Shown one piece after another: positions 55,632 through 64,000 of a DNA stretch of 64,000 nt. The notes under the pieces were generated by a model, which was given only the letters and a program-made list of their open reading frames with translations, searched no databases and had not been told where the DNA came from. A program made the translations under genes and the position numbers. The stretch lies in assembly GCA_950295325.1 (NCBI GenBank), contig OX485804.1, forward strand, positions 64,760,533 through 64,824,532, given 5' to 3'. Source of the stretch: Polytrichum commune (Eukaryota > Streptophyta > Polytrichopsida > Polytrichales > Polytrichaceae). Every line of letters starts with the position of its first letter. Within the stretch, counting starts at the first letter, position 1.

Positions 55632-56048
55632 GAGCGTCCCCAGCAGCCTCGCCATAGGGCATGCCAACGCCAAAAATGGGGCATCCCGGGTTCTTAGGTG
55701 GCGGTACCGGCATAAATTGAGCCCCACCAATGTCCGGTCCGGCATAATTTAGAAGCGGCCCGGGTATAGTAAAGGCCTTCCAACGCCATAAATGGTTCAT
55801 ATGGCGACCCTCCTCCGGCCCGCCAAGAGATTACTTTAATATCAGATACTCCGATATCCTACTTTATCCCATGTCAGATAATAGGTGTCGTTGTCTTATT
55901 GATTGCTTCCTAATTATACCGGGGGTATGCCTAGGCTTTGGTGGGCTCTGACTCAAGATGAGCGGCCCCGCCCAAGATGGAGGGCTCCTAAACACCATAT
56001 AATATATTATTTTTGGCGGGTTGCTTACTATCTCTCCTGGGGATGCTC
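55632..56048. mobile_element. Harbinger-derived MITE, tandem copy 2 (417 bp)
   Basis: Identical to copy 1 except at one position (A at 55617 versus C at 56037). It shares the middle TTA (55629-55631) with copy 1 and has its own TTA at 56049-56051. The order is TTA-element-TTA-element-TTA. Confidence 0.88.
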
Positions 56049-56265
56049 TTAGTAGACGCGATAAGAGCACAAGGCTGGAATATTAGAGCCTTCATAGTTA
56101 TCACCGTAGGAGTAAGAGCGTCCCCAGCAGCCTCGCCAACCTGGAATAAAACGGCATTCCGGTATTGTAGGTGGCGGGTGCAAAAAAAATGGATCCCCAA
56201 GGAAGGCCCGCCAACGCCATAAGAGGAGAGCGGGCGGGCATAATTGAAGACGTTTTCCGCCATTT

Positions 56266-57723
56266 TTGCCTCGCTTGGCGTGCCGAGAAGAGGTCCGCTA
56301 CCCAAGAATATCGTCGGAAATAGGCATGTCAGGGTGTACCACTGCTGACGTCATCGCGGGTGGGGCGAAGCGGAAGGGGAAGAATTTCCTGCCCGAGGAG
56401 GAAGAGCAAACATGCAGGAGTTTTATGTATGTCTCAACAAACGCGCGGCGGGGGATCGGGCAGAAAAAAGCTACGTTTTGGATTGCTGTTGCTTCGCATT
56501 ATGCAAGAAACAAACCTGCAGCATGTCCGGAGCGACCTGCGAGGAGTATTGAGACGAAGTGGGGAGATCTGAAGGCGAGCATCGCCAAGTTCGTGGGCTG
56601 CTATGAGCAGATCAAATCCCTCGACGAGAGCGGGCGAATAGAGGACGACATCATCCTTGATGCATTGCAGCTTTTTGAGCAGAAGGTGGGGAGGCCATTC
56701 GCCCACAAACATTGCTGGTTGCTGCTCCGAGATCACCCGCGATTTGCTGCCATCTTCAGGGCTTCAGGGTCGAAGCGCAAGGCTCCAGGCACTCAGGGTT
56801 GTGATCTGCCGGTTGACAGGAGGGAGGCTAACTCTCCCGATGAGCAGCCACGTGAAGGAGTCGACGCCAACGTGAACCTGCACAGGCCACAAGGAGTGAA
56901 GTCAGCAAAGTCTGAACACAAGGACATGAGGGAGAAGGAAGCAGCCTTGAGGGCGAATGCGAGGGCAACAGCCGATTTCGCTCAAGCAACTTTGAAGAAG
57001 GCTGAGCAGATCGCCCAGCAAAATGCCTTCAGCCTCTTCACGCTGGAGGATTCCCTTATCACGTGCCAAGTAGCCCGTAGATGGCTCCTTCTCCGCCGCC
57101 AGCAAGAGCTCAAACGGCTTGAGAAGGAGATGGCAGCCGAGGAAGACTCATCGAATGCAGGCGATGTTGTTGCGCCGAATGCGGGTGTGCGAGTGCACAC
57201 AGGCACCATCCCCGGATGCGCTGCCGCACCCACAGATCTTTTCGCTCCCTCCTCGACTCCCCTTTCTCCTTCACCCCCAGTGCAGCCAGATCTCAATGTA
57301 GGGGCCACTATGGGATTGGAAGGTGATGACGATGAAGACCAAGAGGACTCCGATAGCGAGGCAGCCCATCGGAATCGCTACCGCAACTCTGAGCCCAGCC
57401 TCTACATGCAGAGTGCACAATTGAAAGCTAGGGCACATCAGCGTAGTTATGATAGTTTAGGTGGTTGCGAAGGGGAAGAGATGTGTAGGGTTCCCCCTTC
57501 GCAACGTCGCCGCACTGGCGAGTACCCTAACGGCGAAGTTCAGTTTAGGGAGGCCTCGAAGCAGGTCCTCTGGAATGAGACCCTGGCTTCCGAATATGCC
57601 ACCAGAAATTGTTTGCCTGCTATTCCTCCCTCGATGCCAATCCCTCCACCCATCGGTAGTCATTACCAAAACATCCCTTGGGCAGCTCCATCGCCTTGGC
57701 AACCTGGTGCAAGAGTGTTATAA
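56266..57723 (+). CDS. PIF/Harbinger ORF1, Myb/SANT-like DNA-binding protein (485 aa)
   Basis: This is the accessory protein that works with the transposase, helping it bind the element ends and reach the nucleus (known for the family). Residues about 40-160 form the trihelix/SANT-like domain with its conserved aromatic and acidic positions: FLPEEEEQTC, RGIGQKKATFW, SIETKWGDL, IAKFVGCYEQ, HCWLLLRDHPRF. Many plant genomes annotate this family as NAM-associated or 'glutathione S-transferase T3-like' proteins. SKRKAPG follows the domain. A long charged helix, probably a coiled coil, spans about 220-295 (many A, E, K, R and Q). The tail is rich in S, P, D and E. The start at residue 1 or at Met21 (MSGCTTADV) cannot be decided. 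The frame is open throughout, so the gene looks functional. Confidence 0.88.
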   Translation: MPRLACREEVRYPRISSEIGMSGCTTADVIAGGAKRKGKNFLPEEEEQTCRSFMYVSTNARRGIGQKKATFWIAVASHYARNKPAACPERPARSIETKWGDLKASIAKFVGCYEQIKSLDESGRIEDDIILDALQLFEQKVGRPFAHKHCWLLLRDHPRFAAIFRASGSKRKAPGTQGCDLPVDRREANSPDEQPREGVDANVNLHRPQGVKSAKSEHKDMREKEAALRANARATADFAQATLKKAEQIAQQNAFSLFTLEDSLITCQVARRWLLLRRQQELKRLEKEMAAEEDSSNAGDVVAPNAGVRVHTGTIPGCAAAPTDLFAPSSTPLSPSPPVQPDLNVGATMGLEGDDDEDQEDSDSEAAHRNRYRNSEPSLYMQSAQLKARAHQRSYDSLGGCEGEEMCRVPPSQRRRTGEYPNGEVQFREASKQVLWNETLASEYATRNCLPAIPPSMPIPPPIGSHYQNIPWAAPSPWQPGARVL

Positions 57724-58290
57724 CCTGCTGGGTTTCAATAAATGCCTCTTTGATTCATTATGGTTTCATTTCTCTTTGCCTGTGTGAATTGCTCAGTGTG
57801 AATTTGCCTGTGAATTGCTCAATGTAGGCTCAGAATGTAGGGTTCTCATTGATACAGAAAACGGTGAGTTGGGTTATCTGAGATTGAATCTCTCGGATAC
57901 CATCACATCATATGTAGTATGGGTGAAGTGAGTTGGCTGGATGGATTGATTTATGGCATACAGTGTTGTGAGAGGCAGAAAACTCCCTTGCTTGCAAAGC
58001 TGATTGAAATTTGAGGAGATTGACTCTGCTATCTGGTGAATTAGGTTAATTGAGGTTGAATATCTCGGAGATGGCAGAAATCTCTCTCTTGAATGTAAAC
58101 CTGGGTGAAATTTTTAAGGAGATTGACAATCTTGCTATGTATCTTGCTTCTTGACCAATTTGCAGGAAATGAGAAGGTTAGGGCTGAGGAGGCAGTTTCT
58201 GCAGACAAAGTTACGGAATCACTCGGTTTGAAGGCCAACAATATGCTCCGATATATTGAATCCAGAGAATGCATTTAGAAGGCAGCAACT
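57724..58290. other. Transposon spacer, origin unclear
   Basis: Between ORF1 and the clathrin fragment. A short plus-strand frame (about 58165-58278) encodes NEKVRAEEAVSADKVTESLG and ends at TAG; I do not recognise it. It may be part of the same capture or of another one. Confidence 0.4.
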
Positions 58291-58524
58291 GTGTCAGCAA
58301 CTGTCAAGGCTTTCATGACTGCTGATTTGCCTCATGAGTTGATTGAGCTTTTGGAGAAGATTGTTCTCCAGAATTCTGCATTCAGTGGCAACCCCAACCT
58401 CCAAAACTTGCTCATCTTGACAGCAATCAAGTGAGATACCACTCGGGTAATGGACTACATTAACCGTCTGGATAACTTTGATGGCCCAGCTGTAGGAGAA
58501 ATTGTTGTTGGCGCTGAACTTTAT
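58291..58524 (+). pseudogene. Captured clathrin heavy chain fragment, piece 1
   Basis: The plus strand encodes [20 protein letters not shown], then [26 protein letters not shown], a stop codon, [19 protein letters not shown] and GAELY. This matches the strongly conserved clathrin heavy chain arm. The internal stop, several substitutions and the abrupt ends show it is not functional. It lies inside the Harbinger element between its two genes, so it was probably captured from a cellular gene. Confidence 0.88.
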
Positions 58525-58557
58525 GTTTAGGGTGCTGGGTTTAGGGTTTAGGAAAAC
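58525..58557 (+). repeat. TTTAGGG-like telomeric-type repeat at the fragment junction
   Basis: The junction reads GTTTAGGGTGCTGGGTTTAG followed by GGTTTAGG: three copies of the plant telomere-type heptamer, one imperfectly spaced. Such strings can be left by end-joining repair, but they also occur in plant introns and promoters. Confidence 0.6.
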
Positions 58558-58620
58558 TGCTTTGCTTGTATTGATGCTGAGGAGTTCCGACTGGCCCAGA
58601 TTTGTGGTCTCAATGTAATT
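58558..58620 (+). pseudogene. Captured clathrin heavy chain fragment, piece 2
   Basis: The plus strand encodes [19 protein letters not shown], a segment that in clathrin heavy chain lies roughly 200 residues after the end of piece 1. The two pieces are joined by 58525-58557, which holds TTTAGGG-like repeats. The intervening part is missing. Confidence 0.82.
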
Positions 58621-59355
58621 GGTCGTTTTTGCAGCTTGGTTGCTAGTGTGTATGAGTAAGGTGCATTGGAAATTGGGTAAGGTCGAAGGTTAGAAAGCTT
58701 CCAGGTAGGTGTGTGTGTGTGTATGTTTGGGTCACTTTCTCATACGGTCCTGGAATTATCTGAATTTTTGTGCAATCAATGCTGGATTTCTTATGTGGGT
58801 GATGAGTGTCCCAATGCTGAATCTCTTGTCTGGGTTAAGAGTACCTCAATACTGAATAGAGTGAGGCTCCGCATGTCCTTTCAGTGGTTTGGAGTATTCC
58901 AATGGTATCATTTATCAGCATTTGCTAAACCTTGCTCACTTGTCTCATGCAAAAGTATATCTGTATCGATATTGTTCTCGTGATATTGCCGCTTATGCAA
59001 ATGAAGGATAAGGCGATGGATCTAAATCAAACCTCGTGTGCAATAACATCGGAACATTGCAGTTCAGAAAGAAGTTTTCTATAAGTTATGCTTTCGAATA
59101 AAGATAACTGAACTACCAATGGCAAGTTGAAACAAGAAAAATGGTCACATCCATTTCAAAGAAATTCACACCCTAAACAAACAAGCACATCCTTTGCACG
59201 AACGAATGCTTGAACAATTATGATAGTTGCATAAATAATTCATAAATTGCCGAAGCAATTAAGACTAAACCTAAACAAATTCATAAAGTTTCAATAGACT
59301 TTTGAATCCTAAACCTCACAATATACCTTAAGCTATAGACAAGACCCACGTATGG

Positions 59356-60666
59356 CTAATATGCATTGTCCCCTTTATGCTCCCATAGGTGTTGTACAAG
59401 GTCGTCACGCAAGTTGTAGTAAGTATCAGTGTCCTCAATGAGTGCAGTTTCTCGTGTCAAATCGGCGAAGGTGAAACCTCGTCTCATCCCCGATGATGAT
59501 GAAGATGCAACTCCTGGTGTTAGAATTTCCAAGTCTCTACCACTCTCATCCTCTATAATCATATTATGCATTATAATGCAAGCATACATAACATCCGAAA
59601 TGTCTGATGTATTCCACAACTTGCACGGTTGTGTGATAATGCTCCACCTAGCTTGCATCACTCCGAAACATCGTTCTACATCCTTGCGCGCAGATTCTTG
59701 AGCTCCTGAGAAGTTACTTTCTTTTTGGTCCTCGGGGTCCTGTAGGGATTGGACGAAGCAACTCCACTTAGGGTAAATGCCATCGGCGAGCAAGTAGCAC
59801 TTTTCATACCAGTTCCCATTGACCCTAAATCCAACACTACTGGCAGCGCCATGAACCAACTTGCGTACCAGTGGACTGCGATCCAGTACATTTAAGTCGT
59901 TGTTGCCACCCGGGAGGCCGAAAAATGCATGCCAAACCCATAAACTTTGATCGCACACTGCTTCGAGAATTATACTCCTTTTTTTATCTTTATCTTGAAA
60001 TGCCCACTGCAATGCAACTGGACACAACTTCCATTTCCAATGCATGCAATCTATGGAACCAAACATACCTGGCCACCCCCGCTCCTGATTTATCTCCATT
60101 TGTTTCACAATATCATCTTGTGAGGGATCCCGCAAATAGTACTCTGTAAAACATCGCCTAACCCCCCTGCACCACCGCAACATCGCCTCTTGAGCAGTGC
60201 TTTCAGCCATCCTAGTGTATTCTTCTTGTGCCTTTGATGAGGTCCCGTACGCTAGCATACGCATTGCAGCCGTGGCCTTTTGAAGACTGCTTAACCCCAA
60301 CTTTCCTGCAGCGTTCCTTTTTTGAACGAAATAATCGTCAGACTCTGTGATTGCATGCAATATACGGAGAAAAAGAGGTTTCCTCATGCGATAAACGCGT
60401 CTGAAATCAGTGTCATCAAATATGGGGTCGTCCGAGAAATAGTCTTTGAAGAGCAAGGCATCGTACATCTCGGCTAAACGCTCTTTGTTCGCCCTCCTCC
60501 CTAGACGACTACCACCCCGCTGCCTTGGTTCATCGTCGCTGGAAACATTGTCATATTGTTGGGCTAGCGTTCTCATAACGAATTCCTCTCCTTCATCATC
60601 CTCTAGATTAGCCTGAATGTCTTGGTTGTACCTTCTCCAACGATTCGACATTGTGATGTACCTCAA
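59356..60666 (-). CDS. PIF/Harbinger transposase, DDE family (436 aa)
   Basis: This enzyme cuts out the element and inserts it at TWA sites. The catalytic triad is complete: D206 in FGSIDCMHW, D295 in YLLADGIYPKW and E331 in RKDVERCFGVMQARW, with 88 residues between the first two and 35 between the last two (the D35E spacing). Other family landmarks are GLPGGNNDLNVLDRS, ACIIMHNMI and an N-terminal helical, probably DNA-binding, part (RKPLFLRI). Length is normal for the plant family (Plant_tran/DDE_Tnp_4). The natural start may be Met6 (MSNRWRRYNQ). The frame is uninterrupted and I see no intron. It converges with ORF1. Confidence 0.95.
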   Translation of the reverse strand: MRYITMSNRWRRYNQDIQANLEDDEGEEFVMRTLAQQYDNVSSDDEPRQRGGSRLGRRANKERLAEMYDALLFKDYFSDDPIFDDTDFRRVYRMRKPLFLRILHAITESDDYFVQKRNAAGKLGLSSLQKATAAMRMLAYGTSSKAQEEYTRMAESTAQEAMLRWCRGVRRCFTEYYLRDPSQDDIVKQMEINQERGWPGMFGSIDCMHWKWKLCPVALQWAFQDKDKKRSIILEAVCDQSLWVWHAFFGLPGGNNDLNVLDRSPLVRKLVHGAASSVGFRVNGNWYEKCYLLADGIYPKWSCFVQSLQDPEDQKESNFSGAQESARKDVERCFGVMQARWSIITQPCKLWNTSDISDVMYACIIMHNMIIEDESGRDLEILTPGVASSSSSGMRRGFTFADLTRETALIEDTDTYYNLRDDLVQHLWEHKGDNAY

Positions 60667-61225
60667 ACAAACTAAACAACAATCCTGCGGATACGAATGG
60701 CAAAACTAAATGATAATGGCAAAGCCAATAGTTTTAATATATAGGATGGAACGTGTGCGAAGATGTACTACATGAAGTTGGTCGTACACCCTAAACCCCT
60801 ACACGAAGATGGCCTCAACGTGTGGCAAGGAAATTTTCAATTGGTATCCCACGTATTATTGCTAGACAACAAAATGAATAAGACAAAAATAAGGCAAAGT
60901 CATCCATGCAATGTTCATGCATTTTAGACATCGATGTATTCAAGAACATTTGTGGCTCTCATTAGGTCGCAGTAGATATTGTTGAGCATATGCCTTGTGA
61001 CTTTGGGCAAGCCATTCAACACATTATGCTATAAATTTCATTTGACGTGTAACTTCAAATCCAAAGTGTCACGTGGCGTTCTTAAAAACAAATATGAATG
61101 TCAATTGACATCTACATTTTATTCTAAAATGTCACCTCAATTTTGGCTTACACAATATTTTAGGAAAACTAATATTTTGAATAAGCAATATGCAATCTTG
61201 ATTTGTAACAAGAAAAAAAAACTTA

Positions 61226-61441
61226 TCAATCGAGAGTAAGTATCCTTCGGTCTTGCATGTTTCTCCAAATGTTGAAGATCGTAGCCCAATCCATTGCATA
61301 AATTTCGAGCCCACAAATAGAACCCAACATAAGAGCATCAAGGGTCTTCAAGTTCAACCTATTGCGCAATTGGCTTTTGATTGCATTTTGTTTGGAAAAT
61401 CCTCTTTCACATTGCCTCTCCTTGTTCCCAGTTAGTCTCAC
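61226..61441 (-). pseudogene. hAT transposase C-terminal (dimerisation) fragment
   Basis: The minus strand encodes CERGFSKQNAIKSQLRNRLN, then LKTLDALM and IWRNMQDRRI. This is the characteristic end of hAT transposases (the ECERGFS...IK..LRNRL...LD.LM pattern of the dimerisation domain). Only about 70 residues remain. It lies within the Harbinger element, between the transposase gene and the right terminus, so it is either a nested insertion remnant or a captured piece. Confidence 0.78.
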
Positions 61442-61707
61442 TATCTGTGATCACCGTCTCAACTCCCGGTTACAAAAGAAAATTGCAAAGAGCGAAAGTG
61501 AACTTAAGTATGTAAGTGAGTTTAGGAAGTTCTCCTAATGTTATGGGTACTTGATACTTGAGCTGCAGTTTATAGAACTCAAGTTGCCTACTAATACGTG
61601 TCATTTGAATTTCTAGTGTGTCAACTGGCATGTGTTTTTTTTCTTCACAAGTCACGGTATGTGTCAACTTCTACAATGTACGTGTCAATTGACGTGCATT
61701 TATTTTT

Positions 61708-61757
61708 TTTGCAAGTTTTTGCGTGTCAAAAGAGGAAAACTTGCAAAAACTTTATCA
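61708..61757. repeat. Short perfect inverted repeat
   Basis: TTTGCAAGTTTT and AAAACTTGCAAA are separated by about 16 bases, giving a 12-bp perfect stem. It lies near the right end of the Harbinger element; its role is unknown. Confidence 0.65.
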
Positions 61758-62151
61758 AACATATACATTGCCCGCAATTTGTGCAAAAATGTACACAAAA
61801 GAATGTATTTGATTCCCTTTTCCACTTGCCAAGTCATCTCTCAATAGATTGTGGACTTGAACACTATGTAATGATTCTATGTTGCCAACAAGGACATGTG
61901 ACCATAGTCAAAGTAGCCCGTGATGATGTCACGCTGGGCGGGCAGGCCTTCGGGCAGCCCCTTAAATAAGTCGGGAGAGGGTGGCTCACAATATGTAGAG
62001 CGGGCCCAGTTGGCCAAAATGGGTGACTTTGCCGGGACTCGTGGGCTAGGCTGGTGCTTCCCGGCCCCGCCACCCAAGCCGGCCACCCTAAACAGAATAA
62101 AGAACATTATTTTTGGCGGCCTGCTTGCTACCTCTCCTGGGGATGCTCTAA

Positions 62152-64000
62152 GGGGAGACATTCACACAAGAAGCATTGAACTCCTTGTACATATCCCCAC
62201 ATCACTAATAAAAAAACAATGAAAACCATCCACCAAATAGTCATCAAATATCTCACATATCTAGTACTTAATAAGAGAAAACTCAACAATAAACAAGGAC
62301 CAGCACTCCAATCACATAGTGAATGGATATCCAAAATAATGTATTTTAAATAATAATAATATTTTTTACAAACAAGAGCCCACCCACCGCATGTAGGTAG
62401 TAAACCCCATCATGCATCAAGGGGATTCTTGAGTAGGGTAGAGCCAACTGGTTCAAATTCAATTTGGTGACATCAAAGAGTGTGATGGTAAAGTACCCTC
62501 AGTTGAGTGAATTGAGGACAAATAAGAAGTAAGGTTTATGGATGGAAAGGCTTGTACACCAAAACTGCAATTGAAAACTTCATCGATTGGAAATGGCTAT
62601 GATGATTCGTATTTGAATAGCAAATCTTTGGTAGACTCAAGCATGAAACTCATGCACTCAATAAAGTTTCGGGTTCTTGAGATGCAAGAGCTTTTGCAAA
62701 GTCTACATGCAAGGAATGTCAATGGTGCACTTTATCTTACATCCATACCTCATACCCACCAGTAGAAGGAAACTCGCCTATTACACCACCCCTTGTGACT
62801 TGGCCATTGCAACTCATGGCTAGAAAATGCATGAATAAATCATTTTTGGTTGTCAACTGGAGGAGTTTGGTCGGTAGTTGTCCATAGACTACGACCATAA
62901 TGATCACACACTACATCTCACACATGATTGATCCTCACAACAAGTCAATACATGACATCAATGTGATGTTTGCTTAAATTGGAGCCATTTTCAAGACACA
63001 ATTGTGGCTACTGGTAGCCACACTTATCATCATGTTTGCATGCAATAGCATTTAAGCAACTCTCCAAAGTGAATCTAGTTTTGGACGCAAATTTCATGAC
63101 CTTAAATATTTTGAAGTTGGATTTTTTCCCCCACATTCCTTGAAATCATCATATACTTGAGGACATCATCAAGAAACTTTGTAGAAAACCATCAATTTAA
63201 TGTAATTTTATCATATTTAAAAAAATCTAATATCACCTACTTGCACACCACTTGCACTGTTCTTTTAAATATGTAGATTGTTCTTGGAATTCATTATGTC
63301 ATCATAAATTGCTTGGATTTCTAGATTAATATGTTTTTAAAATGTCTATTGTTTTTTTCTCCACAAAGTTCAAAGTTAGTGTATAGTTTTTAATCACTTT
63401 CACTTCACACTAAGCAAGGATCATGAGTTGTCCACTTTCCCATGATGGCACCTATTAGCATGAATTACCATTTGGAGTTACGCATTGTTGTAACATTTTA
63501 CAACTTGTTTAATTTTTTTAGTCAAGATAGATAAATAATTAGTGGGCACATCAAAAAAATGATATAACTTACGTGGTGAAAAATATATATATATATTGGT
63601 ATTGAAATTTTATAGCAACATGTAACTCCAAATGGTAATTGTGGTGCAAAATTATTTACTTTTAGTCTAAATAGGATTCATATGTGAACAAACCTCTTTG
63701 TGAACTAGGAAAGTTCAAGTAGCTTAGTATGAACATACTATTGACTTGATATATTAAGAAGCAAGAATGGAAGGACTATAGCTTGATTATAAGAAGCATG
63801 TAAGTTAGGGCCACATGTGGAAAACAAAAGGGTGTGTAGAGGGAGAGTGAGCAACCTCGGGGATCTATCTCTTGGTTTTGAAAAAAAAAATGAAGAATTG
63901 GGATTTTACTCTTTGGTAGAGTTTTTTTTAATTATTTTTAGCAAGAGAGGAGAGATTCCTTAGTTGCAAGCCAATTGTCCGTACTTTGGAAGACTTGGAA
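62152..64000. other. AT-rich intergenic stretch, no gene recognised
   Basis: I see no gene. The plus frame at 62538-62765 (75 codons) matches no family. An AT microsatellite lies near 63583-63597. Confidence 0.4.

Larger units (their letters stand above)
56116..62148. mobile_element. Complete PIF/Harbinger transposon, probably autonomous (6033 bp)
   Basis: The left end is GAGCGTCCCCAGCAGCC, the right end the inverse of GAGCATCCCCAGGAG: 11 of the first 12 bases agree. TAA flanks both sides (56113-56115 and 62149-62151), the hallmark duplication of the superfamily. It holds an intact ORF1 (56266-57723, +) and an intact DDE transposase (59356-60666, -) facing each other, a clathrin heavy chain fragment between them and a hAT transposase fragment beyond. 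Intact genes, both ends and a perfect duplication suggest recent movement. It is longer than many plant PIF elements because of the extra fragments. Confidence 0.92.

Noticed and set aside
55138-56305. Several minus-strand frames upstream of the Harbinger ORF1
   Set aside because: They repeat because the 417-bp MITE is duplicated; they are not conserved proteins.
1-64000. tRNA, rRNA or CRISPR features
   Set aside because: No cloverleaf-like conserved boxes, ribosomal RNA sequence or regularly spaced prokaryotic repeats were recognised. The regular arrays present are plant-type tandem repeats.

Overview
This window looks like nuclear DNA of a land plant. The evidence is a spliced gene with canonical GT-AG introns, plant-type PIF/Harbinger transposon genes, plant-like clathrin sequence, scattered TTTAGGG-like strings, and a dense AT-rich background of short inverted-repeat elements and tandem arrays. 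I cannot name the species. A PAS-plus-receiver regulator is not one of the usual flowering-plant response regulators, so an early-diverging lineage (bryophyte, lycophyte, fern) is possible, but that is only an inference. Most of the 64 kb is non-coding: two intact protein-coding loci stand out.

Locus 1 (28.25-36.96 kb, minus strand) is a multi-exon gene that I assembled by eye. Fourteen exons join with consistent phases into about 755 residues: an unrecognised N-terminal part, a PAS domain, a proline/serine-rich linker, and a C-terminal two-component receiver domain with every key residue present. No histidine-kinase core is visible. Its introns hold three unrelated tandem arrays, an inverted-repeat element and a dispersed repeat.

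Locus 2 (56.12-62.15 kb) is a complete, apparently intact PIF/Harbinger transposon of about 6.0 kb. It has terminal inverted repeats, a TAA target duplication, a Myb/SANT-like ORF1 of 485 residues (+) and a DDE transposase of 436 residues (-), arranged tail to tail. Between the two genes lies a broken, captured fragment of a clathrin heavy chain gene, with TTTAGGG-like repeats at the junction of its two pieces. Beyond the transposase lies a remnant of a hAT transposase C-terminus. Just upstream, two almost identical 417-bp deletion derivatives stand head to tail and share one TTA target site.

The rest is repeat territory. From left to right: AT-rich sequence without genes (1-5 kb); family A, E, F and B short elements and a GC-rich patch (5-9 kb); degenerate tandem arrays (13-17 kb); family A, C, B and E elements, including two clear insertions with related empty sites (18-22.5 kb); a 142-bp array (25.6-26.3 kb); a 168-bp array that grew out of a family A end (39.6-40.5 kb); a CT-rich stretch studded with a near-palindromic decamer (44-45.5 kb); and further B, D, H, C, E and F elements (48-55 kb). 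Families B and C end in GGGCC-CTTCACAC-like repeats and duplicate TWA, as Harbinger elements do. Family F is about 93 bp with 10-bp target duplications, as Mutator-like elements make. No tRNA, rRNA or CRISPR array was recognised.
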